Shown here: piece after piece, positions 19,701-31,100 of the stretch | Layout of the letters: each line of letters opens with the position of its first letter | How positions within the stretch are numbered: the first letter of the stretch is position 1 | NCBI GenBank assembly: GCA_017506865.1 | Contig: JAFCMP010000519.1 | Span: 682,001 to 746,000 of the forward strand | Length of the DNA stretch: 64,000 nucleotides | Origin: Tribonema minus | Taxonomy: Eukaryota; Sar; Xanthophyceae; Tribonematales; Tribonemataceae | Direction: 5' to 3' | The notes under the pieces: model-generated | What the model was told of the DNA's origin: nothing | The model's input: only the letters and a program-made list of their open reading frames with translations | The model's database searches: none | Made by a program: the position numbers and the translations under genes

Positions 19701-22006
19701 GGGTTGCTGGCGTACATGCAGTGCCCAAAAAGTCGTGTTGTGTGTGCCACATTGAGGCAAAGCGCTAGATGAGCGACGAGGCTGCTGCTGCTATACTGCT
19801 CCTGCTGCTGCTGCTGCAGCAGTGCGGTGATGCTTAGTCAGCACCAGCGCGAAAATGCTGCGCGACAGCAGAGTCACTGTGTGCTGAGTGCCGCATGACT
19901 TGCTCAGCCAATCAGTGTAGTGTGCAGCATATACTGACGGACGGAACTAGAAAAACAGTAGCAGGCCGGTGATCAGGCATGATTAGGTAGCTCACTTGAT
20001 CGAGTGCGATGAAGAGCAGATCAAGAGCAGCAGTGCTCAGTAAGTAATTCAACTTGGGCCTTGAGTACTGAGTGTTGGAGAGTCTCTCCTGCCTTGTTGA
20101 AGCAATGATTACAAGTGTACAGCAGATGGTGACGCGCACAGCACCGTGTGGCTAATGCATAATTTACGTCATGCAGTGGACCAAGCACGCAAGCGCGCCT
20201 TGCGTAAGCCCTACCTCACCTCTCAGCAGGGTAGCCCTAAGGCGCTCTCAGTGTACGGATTGGTAGACTTGCATCGTTCTGCTTGGAGGGACGCGCAGAG
20301 AAACACATAGGGTGCGCACTCCTGCTTTTGTTGTCAATGAACATACCATGTGCCGTGTCTCAGAGATGTTCACTATGCAGTGGGCCAAGCACAGAGCGCA
20401 CCGTGCGTATGCCTTAACCCAACTCTCAACAGGGCAGTTGTCGGTGTGACGATGGCGTGACTCCAGGGCGCTATCAGTGTTACTATTGTAGACTTGCATT
20501 GTTCTGCCGTGACGGGGCATCTGCTGGTGGGTGATAGTCTCAGTGCGCTGCCTTGCAGCCTGGGGCTCAGGGAAAGGTCAGTGACGGGTCCCAGGATTAA
20601 TGACAAGATCACGGTCCCAGGCTAAGGGGTATGTGGCAATATATCATGAGTTTATCCATGCTGCATGTATGCATGTGCAAAAGGCATCTACTGCGGTGGG
20701 CAGCTTCTGTTCACGGATTCGCCAACGCCTGGCATTGCAGCAGCATCACTGACAGCGGCTGCTGCTGTCTGCTGCGCCCACGCTGCAGCAAGCTGTGCCT
20801 GATCGCGTACACCAAGATTCTGGCGGCGCGGGAGCCGACGCTCAAGGTCAACGCCTGCTGCCCAGGGTAAGTTGAGCACTGCTGCAGGTGCCCGCCGTGC
20901 TAATATCACACTTTAGGAAGCCCGCATATCATAATGCTCTGCCCAGGGTGAGCCGAGCACTGCTGCAGGCGCCCGCCGCGCTAACAACAAACTTTAGGAA
21001 GCCCACATATCATGCAGGCTCTGCCCAGGGTGAGCCGAGCGCCGCTGCAGGCGCCAGTTACGCAAATAACAAACTTTGGGAAGCACGCATAACGAGAGCT
21101 CATAGCGATGGAGAAATACAGGAGAGTAGGCACGCGCGTGTGTGTGCGTGCGACGGCGCTGCGGCGCAGGCACGGCCAGGCTGTGCTGCCCTGGCAGAAG
21201 TCGGGTTTTGCACAGCAGTGCGAACGACGACCTTGCATGTTAGGGCTAGGGCTAGGGTGCCGGCAGGGTGAACAATCCTAGCAGTGACGTGGAAGGCTTT
21301 TGCGGCTAACCACTCCTTGCCACCTAGAGCTCTACGATATTTTGATTCGTTTCCTTGTGGACAACACTGTGCATTTGAGTTTCAAAGTCACTACAAACAT
21401 TCACTCACGAATGAACGTGTCACATGGATGCATGGCGTGCGCTGCCGTAGGTACTGCGATACGGACATGACCAGCCACAGGGGGCCGCGGAGCGCTGAGG
21501 AGGGGGCCCGCACCCCCTTCATGCTCGCGACAGGCAAACTGAGTGAAGAAACGGGGGGGTTCTGGACAGATGGAAAGCCACTCCAGTGGTAGAGCCCCTC
21601 CCCCCTCCTGTGACTCTCCTCTCTCCTTCTCCGCCCCTTCCCCCCGCGCGCCCGCCCGCCTCACGGACTTCACAGAGGCTGACAATCTGCAGATACCAGC
21701 CACCCGTTCGTTGCCCATACAGAAACTGCTTCCTTTGTCTCACATGGTCTGTCAATGAGAATGTCGCGTGTTTCGTCGGTTGCAGCTGCCATCACTGTGA
21801 CCCCCCCCCTCCCCCCCTTTGCTAACACCACCCCCCGCTTGCGCTTGCTGGTCCTTCCTCTCAGTTACGTAGCGACGGACATGTCGGGCCAGCAGGGCCA
21901 CAAGCGCCCGGATCAGGGCGCGCTTACGCCCTTCATGCTTGCGACGGGCGCGCTGGATGGCACATCGGGCGGGTTCTGGTCAGACGAGAAGCGGATCGAC
22001 TGGTGA
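16796..22006 (+). CDS. Carbonyl reductase-like short-chain dehydrogenase (CBR1 type), two possible last exons
   Basis: NAD(P)H-dependent reductase of carbonyl compounds, cytosolic in known relatives. Inferred exons are 16796-16834, 16989-17156, 17520-17604, 18706-18864, 19455-19605, 20789-20866 and a terminal exon at 21865-22006 or 21451-21592; all phases fit. The product is about 273 aa (human CBR1 277). Motifs are VTGANKGIG for cofactor binding, ALVNNAGF, VNVASMSGH with the catalytic Ser, and YGMSK with the catalytic Tyr and Lys. CBR family signatures include KEGKHKEKGWP before YGMSK and VNACCPG after it. The two terminal exons both start in the same phase, encode different but homologous 46-47 residue tails ending in W-stop, and each contains TPFMLATG. 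Exons 4 and 6 have echoes. The family call is firm; which terminus is used is unknown. Confidence 0.88.
17751..17932. repeat. Near-perfect 86-bp hairpin (foldback)
   Basis: Two arms of about 86 bp (17751-17836 and 17847-17932) are reverse complements over essentially their whole length, with a 10-nt loop. It lies in intron 3 of the carbonyl reductase gene and abuts the MITE-like element at 17935. The lack of visible divergence between arms suggests a recent origin. Confidence 0.9.
17935..18463. mobile_element. MITE-like non-autonomous DNA transposon
   Basis: About 527 bp bounded by terminal inverted repeats of about 38 bp, which start CTACCTTCTTGTCGATAATT on the left and end in the matching complement at 18462. 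The repeats include GGCCCGGGACGGTATTT. The interior repeats the word AATAAGC followed by poly-C several times and encodes nothing. No clear target-site duplication was found; the left flank is the hairpin arm. It sits in intron 3 of the carbonyl reductase gene. Confidence 0.75.
18929..18982 (+). repeat. Donor-side echo of carbonyl reductase exon 4
   Basis: The exon 4 end (VNVASMSGHLRIVP, donor GTCCGTG at 18865) recurs once, with two or three substitutions, ending in CCAT|GTCCGTG. Further weak similarity in the following intron (GACAGAGYGCACCTGCRGATG) shows that intron sequence was copied with it. Confidence 0.8.
19619..19657 (+). repeat. Poly-C tract in carbonyl reductase intron 5
   Basis: Almost pure C over about 37 nt with one T, starting 14 nt after the exon 5 donor. 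It is one of many sense-strand C tracts in introns of plus-strand genes here. Confidence 0.8.
20857..21085 (+). repeat. Three-copy tandem repeat from carbonyl reductase exon 6 end
   Basis: A unit of about 80 nt starting at CTGCCCAGGGT (exon 6 end and donor, 20857-20875) recurs at about 20937 and 21018. Only about 8 nt of exon are included; the rest is intron (GAGCACTGCTGCAGG, CGCCC, ACTTTAGGAAGCCC). The copies are 85-90% alike. Confidence 0.8.
21451..21592 (+). CDS. Alternative terminal exon of the carbonyl reductase gene
   Basis: Follows a GCCGTAG acceptor and opens with one base before TAC, exactly like the downstream terminal exon, so exon 6 could splice to either. It encodes YCDTDMTSHRGPRSAEEGA, TPFMLATGKL, GGFWTDGK, and ends W-stop. 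Compared with the exon at 21865 (YVATDMSGQQGHKRPDQGA, TPFMLATGAL, GGFWSDEK, W-stop), about half of the residues differ, while the frame, the stop and the TPFMLATG core are kept. This is unlike the decaying echoes and suggests selection on both. Confidence 0.7.
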
Positions 22007-22869
22007 AGCGAGCGGTTGCAGCGATGCTCAACATGACGCGGGGTGCGAGAGACGAGTGCCGCCAATGGTTTTGTGATGCCTTTTGCATCTAAAGAAAAAA
22101 ATCAAGTGGACGGAGACGTACGTCGCTTTGCGTGCCCGCGCTGCATGCACGGGGCATTGCTCCGCTGGCGCTGATCAGCGGAGCGCTGCTACGTTTCTTG
22201 GGAGATGGGGAAAAGGGGGGGGGGGGGGGGGGGGCTGGGGGAGGTTGGCGCAGTTGTCATGCATGCGCCAAGCCGCCCCCCCCCCCCTCCCCTCTACCAT
22301 GTATACAGAGGGTGCAAGGCCAAGCTCGACAGCCTGCTGATGGATGCCAGTGTTCAGGCGCGGCTGCCGCAAGGCTGCTCACTTGGCATTGGGCATGTGC
22401 TATGCACGTTCACCGGCGCCGGTTCTTGCAGCCCGCTGGTGTAATAGATGATCCACATAAATTTCAACAGCGATGGCAGTGATGCCTCTCTTTGTTGTGG
22501 CCTTGCATGTTGTCGCCAGCCACGTGATGTCAATCATGTACGTTTCATATGAGTCTCGTTTGACACTTAAGAAAGCCCACATCATGTGTACTTGCATTAT
22601 GTTCTGTGCACTTGCTGAACACCTGTGTCGGGTGGGTGGTATGTATACGGTGGAGGAGCCTTTCCTATACGTATACGCGTACCACAGGCGAAGTTGACAA
22701 CACTATACATACCCATGTGCATGCAACTTCGGGCAGTTGAAGTTGCCGAGAGACACACGCGGCGTGGCGTTTAGGCGTTCCGTCATGCGCCGTGGCGCGC
22801 TGCGTGGATCCTAGGTGTTTCGGATCAACACGCTGTGCTGTGCCGGCACATTACGCGGTACAGCCGGTC
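22007..22869. other. Intergenic region between the carbonyl reductase and kinase genes
   Basis: No gene recognised. It holds a poly-G run at about 22215-22234 and a poly-C run at about 22277-22290. The start codon of the kinase gene is at 22870; an in-frame Met at 22792 is less likely because its extension has no kinase-like sequence. Confidence 0.5.
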
Positions 22870-25545
22870 ATGACAACCGACGAAGAACCCCGCCGTGCTT
22901 CAGGCCAAGTCGCCAAGCTCAAGGTGTGTGCCCGCACAAGACACAGCCTGAAGCGAGCTCCTGCTCTAAGCTGACGTTCTTCTGCTTGCTCGTAAATCGC
23001 GCAGGTTGGCAAATACATCCTGCTCAAGACCATTGGCACAGGCAGCTCCAGCGAGGTGAAATTGGGCCAGAACAGTCACACAGGAGAAAAGGTCGCTGTC
23101 AAGGTCATGAGGTGAGGCGGTTTTGTGTGTAACACGTTGGTCCTTCATGAATTGTAAGCCATGCCGCGTCGCTCCGCGCATCGCCTGTGTGCACGCGCTT
23201 ACGAGCCGCTGACGAGACCAGTTTCCATCTTCAACCTAGAGAGCTTCGGGATTTCAAGTGTGTGTGTTTGTTACAGCAAGCGAGCGGGTGTCCGTGCCGA
23301 AATATATTCATTGTTATCTCGTACTCTTGTGCATGCTGCATTCCAGAGCAAGTATTGCAGCGTCAGATCTATATCTGGCAGGCACGTATTCTGTGTTAGT
23401 GCAAACACTTCGAGCTGCGGCTGCTGCCGCGCTATTGTGGCCAAACCACACCAGTCAGCCTTGCTGCATATATTTTCATACCATAAGCATTTCTGTTTAG
23501 CAGTGCGCCTTCAGCTTATGCATTCGCCGCCAGGGGGGAATTCCTCCAAATCGGAGCTTTTACCCCCTTCCGCCACTCCGCTCTCACCTCCTCACCCCGC
23601 GCTTCGCGTCGACGCCAACTGCAGCAAGGACTGGATACAGAGCCGCGGCCTCGCCGCAGCAGTCACACAAGAGATCAACCTCATGTCCACCCTCAAGCAC
23701 CCAAATGTGGTGGAGCTCAAGGAGGTCATGAACAGCAGCACGAACGTGTACATGGTGCTGGAGTGGGTGCGGGGGCGTGAGCTATACGAGGAGATAGTGG
23801 TTGCGGGGCTGCTGCCGGAGCCGCGGGCGCGCGCGTACTTCAGGCAGATCGTGGACGGCGTCGCCTACCTGCACAGCCAGGTGAGACAGCGCGCTGCGTT
23901 GTGAGTTTTTTTCATCCAGCCATGCGGAATTCATCGTCAATGTGCTCAGGTTGCGTAGAGGCGGTGCTGCTGGAAGTGCCGCAATGCTCAGCATTGTGAG
24001 CTTTTCTTTTGTCAGGCATGTGAAATTCAGGCAGATCGTGGACGGCGTCGCGTACCTGCACAGCCAGGTGAGGCACGCGTAGCCATCGCTGTTGGCAGGG
24101 GCACGCATCAGTTCAACTCGCTGTGGCAGCAATGTGCATTGGCAGCGACGTGCAATGATGTCGTACATAGGCTTTCAGTGATGCAGCAGCGCCAGCACGG
24201 GTTCTGCGTGCCGCAGCCGCTCAGGCGCCACGGCTGTTGCCATTCGCAGCATGCTTGGACGCTGTGTGGCTGATACGGAGTGCAGCAGTGCTTTGTGATG
24301 CAGCAGTGCTCTGCGGTGCGGCAGCATTCTTGATGCGACAGTGTCGCATGATGCAGCAGTGCTCTGCAATATAGCAGCGCTCCGTGTTGCAGCAGTGCTC
24401 TACGGCACAGCAGTGCGTCCAGTGGCATTGCAAATGCGGCAGCGCCCCGCAGTGCGCGCTACACAGTCACCACGCCTAAACTCGCGACTCACGTGGAGCT
24501 CACTGTTTCAAGAGGTGCGGCTGAAGCACGGAAAGTCACCAAGAAGCTGAAGCACGGAAAGTCACCGAGAAGATGTCACTTTGAAGACTTGAAGCCTGAC
24601 TGCCTGCCCCTCCTTCGCTTTGCGATGCGGTCGCCCTTGCGTATGCGACCGCACCAACAGGGCATTGCGCACAGGGATTTGAAGCCCGAGAACGTTCTGA
24701 TCTCGCGCGATGGCCAAGTCAAGATCACGGACTTTGGCATGAGCGCGACATGCGGCAGCGGCCGCGGCCACCGGCGGCAGCACACGGTCTGCGGCACACC
24801 CTACTACACCGCGCCCGAGGTGTTTGCCTCCACCGACAGCAGGTGCGGACACGTCTCACGACGGCAGTTACAACAGTTGGTGTTATGATAAGGTTCCGCG
24901 TACACCGCCTGCATGAGGGTGGGGGGGCGGGGGGGGGGGCAGGCGCGCTCTCATGCGCAAAAAAAAAGCCTGTACTTCGAAGTACATTTCTGTATGAGAA
25001 ACAGCAACATGACTCAGTGGGATAATGTGCAGCAGTGATTTGCGCACATGGTACGGGAAGCAGCATCGGCGCTGTTGTCATTTGCCTGGGTTTAGGGTTA
25101 GGCTGCCTGGTCCATGTCACGCTGCGTCTCACCTCAGCCGGCGAAGCTTGTGCCTCGACTGGCTGCTGCTGAGTGTGGACGCTGGGCACGTCGCTCATGC
25201 TGCCACTTGAAGTTCGCATCTGGGACTAGGGTAGGTGCCGCCATGATTGTTTATGCTTGGCATGCAACAGGACTCAGGCATGCAACAGGACTGGGGCGCC
25301 TGGAGCGCTGCTTACGCTGTTTACAAACTTCAATCAAGCCGTGCACCTCGAATTGCGTCTCTCGCCCGCCACAGCGGCGATCAAAGCCCTTTGTGGACAA
25401 GCTGCTGCTGTCACGGCCGTGCCCTTCCCCGCCCTATGAAGTCATCACACTCTCAGCTCCCCCCCCCACCCCCCCACCCCCCCCCCATCCCCTGGAAGCG
25501 CGTGCTCTCATGCTCTCTCCCCCCCGCTCTCTCTCCCCCCTCCCC

Positions 25546-25590
<45 letters not shown>

Positions 25591-26594
25591 TCTGTCTCCC
25601 TCCGTCTCTCTCTCTCTGTTCATCCCTAACCCCACGCGTACGTGGCGCGCGCAGCTACGACGCGCGCCGCGCCGACGTCTGGTCCGCCGGCGTCGTCCTC
25701 TTCACCATGCTCGAGGGGCGCCTGCCGTTCGAGGGCGCGTCGCCCGAGGACGCGCTCGCGCTCATCGCCGCGCAGCCGCTCGCCGTCCCCGCGCGCTTCT
25801 CGCCGGCGGCGCGCGACCTCGTGCAGCGCATGCTGCGCAAGGACGCCGCAGCGCGCATCACGCTGAGCGCCGTCGCGCGCCACCCGTTTCTCACCGGCGG
25901 CGGCAATGGCGACGGCGGCGGCGGCGCCGCAGCGGACTGCGCTGCTGCGAAGGCGCCGGCGGCGGCGCCCTCGTCGACGGTCGCAGGCAGCGGATGCGGC
26001 GGCGGCGCTGGCGCTGCTGCCGGAAAAGGCGCACAGGCTGCGGCGGCGCGGAGGGGTGGTCACACGTTGACGGCGGGCGTGGCCGATGGCGGCGCGGCAG
26101 GGATGGATGCTCCAGAAGAGGCTGCAGCACCGGCCAGCGATGGCAGCAGCGTGGCGACATCAGCGGAGGCGCCGCAAACGGCAGAAGCGGCGGCGGCGGC
26201 CACAGAGACGGCGGCAGCGGGGGCGGCACCGGCGGCGGGGGTTCGTGACGAGGAGGCAGCTGAGGAGGAGCAGGACGCAGCGGAGGGGACGGAGGATGTG
26301 CACAGCAGCAGCAGCAGAAAGGGCGTGTCGCCTGCGGCGATGTCAGCAGTTGCGTCGCCGGTGCTGCTGTCGCCGTCGAGCTCCGCGGGCTGCACGTCGG
26401 AGACGGCGTCGCCGCGGTCGCAGCCGCACTCGCCCAGCGGCAGCAGCAGCGCGGGCGGCGGCAGCGCACAGAAGGGCGGCGACGCGCAGCGGAAGGGGGC
26501 GGCGGCGTTCTGGCTCGCGAGCCCGTCGCTGCTGCCGACGGACGGCGTGCCGCCGACGACGGCGTTTGTGCCGCCGCGCAAGCTGGCGCTGTGA
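22870..26594 (+). CDS. Serine/threonine protein kinase, CAMK/SNF1-like (5 exons)
   Basis: Transfers phosphate from ATP to Ser/Thr of unknown targets. Inferred exons are 22870-22923, 23005-23111, 23625-23880, 24661-24842 and 25655-26594, in phase, giving 512 aa. The kinase domain spans about residues 19-275: glycine loop [11 protein letters not shown]-binding Lys 51 in VAVKVM, the alpha-C Glu in TQEINLM, catalytic Asp 145 in HRDLKPEN, Asp 163 in DFGMSA, activation segment [11 protein letters not shown] and [10 protein letters not shown]. This pattern ([21 protein letters not shown]) fits the SNF1/CIPK branch of CAMK. The remaining about 235 residues are Ala/Gly/Ser/Glu-rich low complexity; I see no NAF/FISL motif, UBA or KA1 domain, so the subfamily stays open. 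Exon 3 has one echo. Confidence 0.9.
24026..24067 (+). repeat. Donor-side echo of kinase exon 3
   Basis: The last about 40 nt of exon 3 ([14 protein letters not shown], donor at 23881) are repeated with one substitution and followed by GTGAGG, 187 nt downstream of the parent donor. Confidence 0.85.
24108..24440 (+). repeat. CAGCAGTGC-type minisatellite in kinase intron 3
   Basis: Loose repeats of GCAGCAGTGCTYTGYRGT over about 300 nt, with roughly 25-nt spacing in the central part. Open frames on the minus strand here are an effect of the repeat. Confidence 0.6.
25460..25620 (+). repeat. Poly-C and (CT)n tract before kinase exon 5
   Basis: Long C runs followed by about 100 nt of CTCTCTTTCTCTC microsatellite, ending about 30 nt before the exon 5 acceptor. 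It would act as a very long polypyrimidine tract. Confidence 0.85.
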
Positions 26595-28192
26595 GGGAGG
26601 TTTGTGCGTGCTTTGGCAGCGCTCAGCGATGCCTGGCATTCACACAAGGCAGCGGCGCTTTCGCTTTGGGGGCTCAGCGCAACCTGCTCACACGCAGGGT
26701 CGGGCACCAATATGCAATGCCATGTGGTCGCCCCTGACAGCGGTGGCTGTGAAACGCAACGCGGCACCGCGCTGTTGCAGCAGCAGCGGTGGCAGCGGCG
26801 GCAGCGACGGCAGCAGCAGCAGCAGAAGCGGCGGCTCCACGCAATATGCAGCGGCAGAGCTGCTCATTGTCACCCGCAACCGACCGACGGAGCGTTGCCA
26901 CAGGCGTGGCGCAGACAGCTTGGACTGTGCATACGCTGCTGCTGCAGCAATTACCATCATGGCAGCAGAAGCCTTCACCAACGGCGGCTACCACAGCTGC
27001 TAGATCACCGGCTGGTCACGGCCTTGAATTGCCCTGGTTATTGCGCTGTGCATGTGTGGGTGTGGACTGTAGAGGTTACTGGTGAAAATCACCGTGGTGT
27101 GCGGGCGAAATGGCAGCGCTCGCGCAACTGCGGAGCGGTACGATCAGCACACGCAATTCGAGTATGTAGTACACTTCGAGCTGCCGAGACAGGCGGCAGC
27201 TGGTCTGGCGCCCGAGCGCCTCATGCCCACGTCGAGCATGCTCTTTGTTAGTAGGGAACTCTCATCTCCTGTAGGCTACTTTCATCCCCCTGACGACTGT
27301 GGTGTACACACTCGGCGCTCTTACAGCTGCCTGTGTGGAATGGTGTTTTTTGTGCAAACGGCTCATCGCGACCCCGATTCCCTGTTTGGATGTGGGTTTG
27401 TGGTGCTGGCCTTGCGCCTAGCCGATGGACGATCGCTTAATACAGGTCCATTGAAGCGCCTTTATTTGTGCCAGGTTCTGTTTCTGCTGCTTTGCACATA
27501 TTTGATGCGCACTGAAGTTCTAAGGGCCGTTCTGCGCTGAGGCTTTTTGCGTGAATATGGATGAAAAACACATGAATGTTGTGGCATATTGCAGATGGAT
27601 TCACAGCGCCCTTTGGAGGGCCGTGAAGAACAATGAAGTGAATGAATACGAAACCAGCCAATCAGATCGCGCCCAGCTGGTGATGAGGGTCGCTGGCCGT
27701 GCGTCACTCAGCACGTCCAGGCATGGCGAGAGTGGCTGTGCAGCGCCATGACCACTAGGTACCGAGCCGCTGCTGCCTGCGCCACGAGCCGTGTGCTGAA
27801 GGGCCACACCTGCGCTGGTCGCTAGCGCTGCGAGTGACGTCGCTTTGGCCACGTATGTAAAAACTAAGGCGCTGTACAGAACGCGGTTTAGACTTCACGC
27901 CTGGATTCACGGCGCAAACTTGCGGTGCAGAACGGGTCTAAGGTGTGCTATCACGTGTTTTGACTGCCTGCTCCTCAGGCGTCTGCTTGTAAACTGTTTC
28001 GGGAGATCAGCTGCGGCTAACCTCCGCCCGTTGCTACCAAGACATTCGGCCTGTCCTTTGCAAACGCGTGCTGCAGGAGGCCGAGGCAAGAATGACAGAG
28101 TGTGTCCGGCACACACACCTCTTTTTCCAAGTAGTTGAAGTTGAAGATAGAGTTGAAGATTATGATTGATCTGAAAACAAACCTGGCGTGTG
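26595..28192. other. Intergenic region between kinase and WDR55
   Basis: No gene recognised. There are GCAGCRGCGGC repeats at about 26775-26840 and otherwise unremarkable sequence. Just before the WDR55 start lies a cluster of GTTGAAG words (28134-28160). Confidence 0.5.
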
Positions 28193-31100
28193 ATGGCAGC
28201 AGCAGAATCAGAAGATGTGTGCATGCCTGAGTTGGATGTGGCCGAGCAGGTCTTCGACATTGCCCTGCACCCTGCAGAGGACATCATTGCCTGTGGCACC
28301 ATAGATGGCAGGGTGACCATGTGAGTGCGAGCACGCCCACGCACGCTTGCCATGCTGCTACAGCTCGCTGGCAGAGCAACTGCATTGCACATGAATTTTC
28401 GTTAGGTTCTGAGCGACTGCCGCATTTGCGGTGCAGACATACGTTATCCTGTCGCTCAGGGAGGCAGGGTGAAAAGGCGCTGGTGAGCGCTGCTCGAGTT
28501 GCGCAGGAGCTGCTGCATGATAGGCACACATCCCTGCTGATGGTGCTCCTGCTGCTGCCACTGCGGCTGCAGACACCGCTATGCGCCAGCAGGCCACACG
28601 CAACTGGTGGAGTCAAAACACCACAGCGGCAGCGTGCGGTCGGTGGCCTACACGGCGGATGGCTCCGTGCTCTTCACCGGCAGCGCGGACAAAAGCGTGG
28701 CCGCACTGGACCCCACCGGCGCGGTCAAATGGCACAGAAAAGGAGCCCACGACGCCGCCGTCAACCGCATCTTCCCGGTGGGGGACAGCGTGCATCTGGT
28801 GGCGAGCGGGGACGACGCGGGGGGGGTGAAACTGTGGGATGCGCGCGCGGCGGCGACGGCGAAACCCGTCATGGCGGTGGCGGTCAACACGGACTTCATA
28901 TCGGACATGGCATGCGACCGCGCCGCCGCGTTCCTGCTGGCGACGAGCGGCGACGCGACGCTGAGCGTGTTTGACCTGCGCGCGAACAAGCTGGCGGGGC
29001 GCTCGGACGACCAGGAGGACGAGCTGCTGAGCGTGCAGGTGCGCGGGGTGCAGGATGTGTACACATGTGTACTGAAGAGTGTATGTGTGTATTTGATGCG
29101 CTTGTTGGCGGGGCGCTCGGGCGACCAGGAGGACGAGCTGCTCAGCGTGCAGGTGCACGGGGCAGAGTACGCCTACGTACTGCAGAGTGTATGTATGTAT
29201 TTGAGACGCTTGCTGGCGGGGCGCTCGCACAATTTGGAGGGCGAGCTGCTGGGCGTGCAGGTGCGCAGGTACAGAAGAGTACGCATGTGTACTGAAGAGT
29301 GTACGTATGTAGTGGAGACGCGTGCTGGCGGCGCGCTCAGACGACCAGGAGGACGAGCTGCTTAGCGTGCAGGTGCGCAGGATGCAGCAGAATACATGTA
29401 GAAGTATGTATCGCAGAGTATGCATGTATTTGAAACGCCTGCTGGTGGGGCGCTCGGACCACCTGGAGGATGAGCTGCTATGCGTGCAGGTGTGCTGTAC
29501 TGAGGATTACATACGACGATGTCAAGCAAAGATTGGACCGAAACTGGGTTCAGAGGTGGTGAGGATTCCATGTGACGAGGTCAAGCAGGGATTGGACCGA
29601 AAAGTGGATTCAGAGGTGGTGCGAAGAACAAGCTACTGAGCGTGCAGGTATGCTGGTACTGAGGAGTACGCGTGGGGTCAAGTGTACACTGTAGAGTACG
29701 TAACATGAGGTCAAGTGTGCAGTGTGTGTCTGAAGTTGGTGTTTGCAGCAACGAGCCCACCGGCGGTCAAGAGCCAACCTGCATTGAGATGGGCCGTGCT
29801 ACAATGTACAAAAGGCCCATGAAGCGACGGCAGCAATTCAATTTGTGTCCGTGGTGTTTTGCAGTCTAAGCTTTTGGTGCCGCACACAAAGCTTGCACGT
29901 CGTTGACAGGTAGCAGTTGACGATCGGCAGCCTTGCCTCTGGCTGCCGGGCGGCCATGCTCGGCACACGTGGCAGGGGCGCCGACACTGGCTTGCGGCAT
30001 AAGCGGTTTCGCAGCATATCACATGAAGCGTCATCACTTGAAGTATCATCACAGCTCAGCGCCCCCGTCCCTCCCCACCTCCCTGTGTCCGCGCTTCGTA
30101 ATCAAATAGTGTATCGATACTCAATGGCCCAGGAGGACAGCTTGAGATATGCATCACTGTGTCTCCACTTCAACTACACATTGTTGTATTAGGTGTGCAC
30201 CATTCATTGCTGCGTGCTCGATGCCCCCCCCCCCACCGCCCCCCCCTGTATTTGCATACACCCTCCTGTGTGCCGCAACACAAATTGCAGGTGCTCAGGG
30301 GCAACAACAAGGTTGCGTGCGGATGTTACACGTCACCATCACTTTAATTGGCATATGTTGAAGTATGTGGTGATTCGTCGCCATCCATTGCTGCAGGCTC
30401 CATGTTTCCAATACCGCCCCTACCTCTCCATGGCCAATACAAGCGGCTTGCAGGTGCTCAACGGCAGCGGCGAGGTCGCTTGAGGCATGCATGCGCCTTC
30501 GCATCAAACACACACATGTGATGACAACTTTCTGCCATCGATTGCCGCGTGCTCCATGCCCTAACCCCTCCCCCCTCTCCCCCCCCCCCCCCCCCCGGGC
30601 CCCCCCTCTCCCCCCTGCCTCACATCCTCCCCCCCCCCCCCCTCCTGGCCCCGCTTCTCGGCCAATCCGGTCCATGAACTGCTTGGCAGGTGCTCAAGGG
30701 CGACAGGAAGGTTGCGTGCGGCACGCAGAACGGCGCAAGCGCATCAAACACTCATGTGATGACAATTGTCCACTGTTAATTGCTACGTGCTCCACGCCCC
30801 CCCCCCCTCCCCCCTCCCCCCCCCTCCTGGCCCCGCTTCTCGGCCAATACGGTCAACATACAGGTGCTCAAGGGCGGCAGGAAGGTCGCGTGCGGCACGC
30901 AGAACGGCGTCATCGCGCTGTGGTCGTGGGGCACGTGGGGCGACTGCAGCGACCGCTTCCCGGGGCACCCGCACAGCGTTGACGCGCTGTTGAAGATCGA
31001 CGAGGAGACGCTCCTCACCGGAAGTAGCGACGGCCTCATCCGCGTCGTATCGGTGCAGCCGAACAAGTTTCTGGGGGTCCTGGGGGACCACGGGGGGTTC

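Noticed and set aside
23161-23904. Kinase exon 3 extended upstream to 23161
   Set aside because: The upstream part is intron in character, and the GCAG acceptor at 23621-23624 keeps the frame from exon 2 (VKVM-S-KDW), as in the family.
25247-26248. 333-aa plus-strand frame overlapping kinase exon 5
   Set aside because: It is a shifted frame of the GC-rich kinase exon and the CT microsatellite; Arg/Ser/His-biased and without a family. The kinase frame is the real one.
26674-27003. Ala- or Gln-rich proteins encoded by GCAGCA repeats
   Set aside because: Such frames are open in several phases because of trinucleotide repeats; no evidence for a gene.
27082-27540. 152-aa plus-strand ORF between kinase and WDR55
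   Set aside because: No family resemblance, ordinary codon mixture, no splice context; length is within chance expectation.
28613-29425. 270-aa minus-strand ORF opposite WDR55 exon 2 and its echoes
   Set aside because: Antisense shadow; the repeated His/Ala/Gln blocks come from the echo units.
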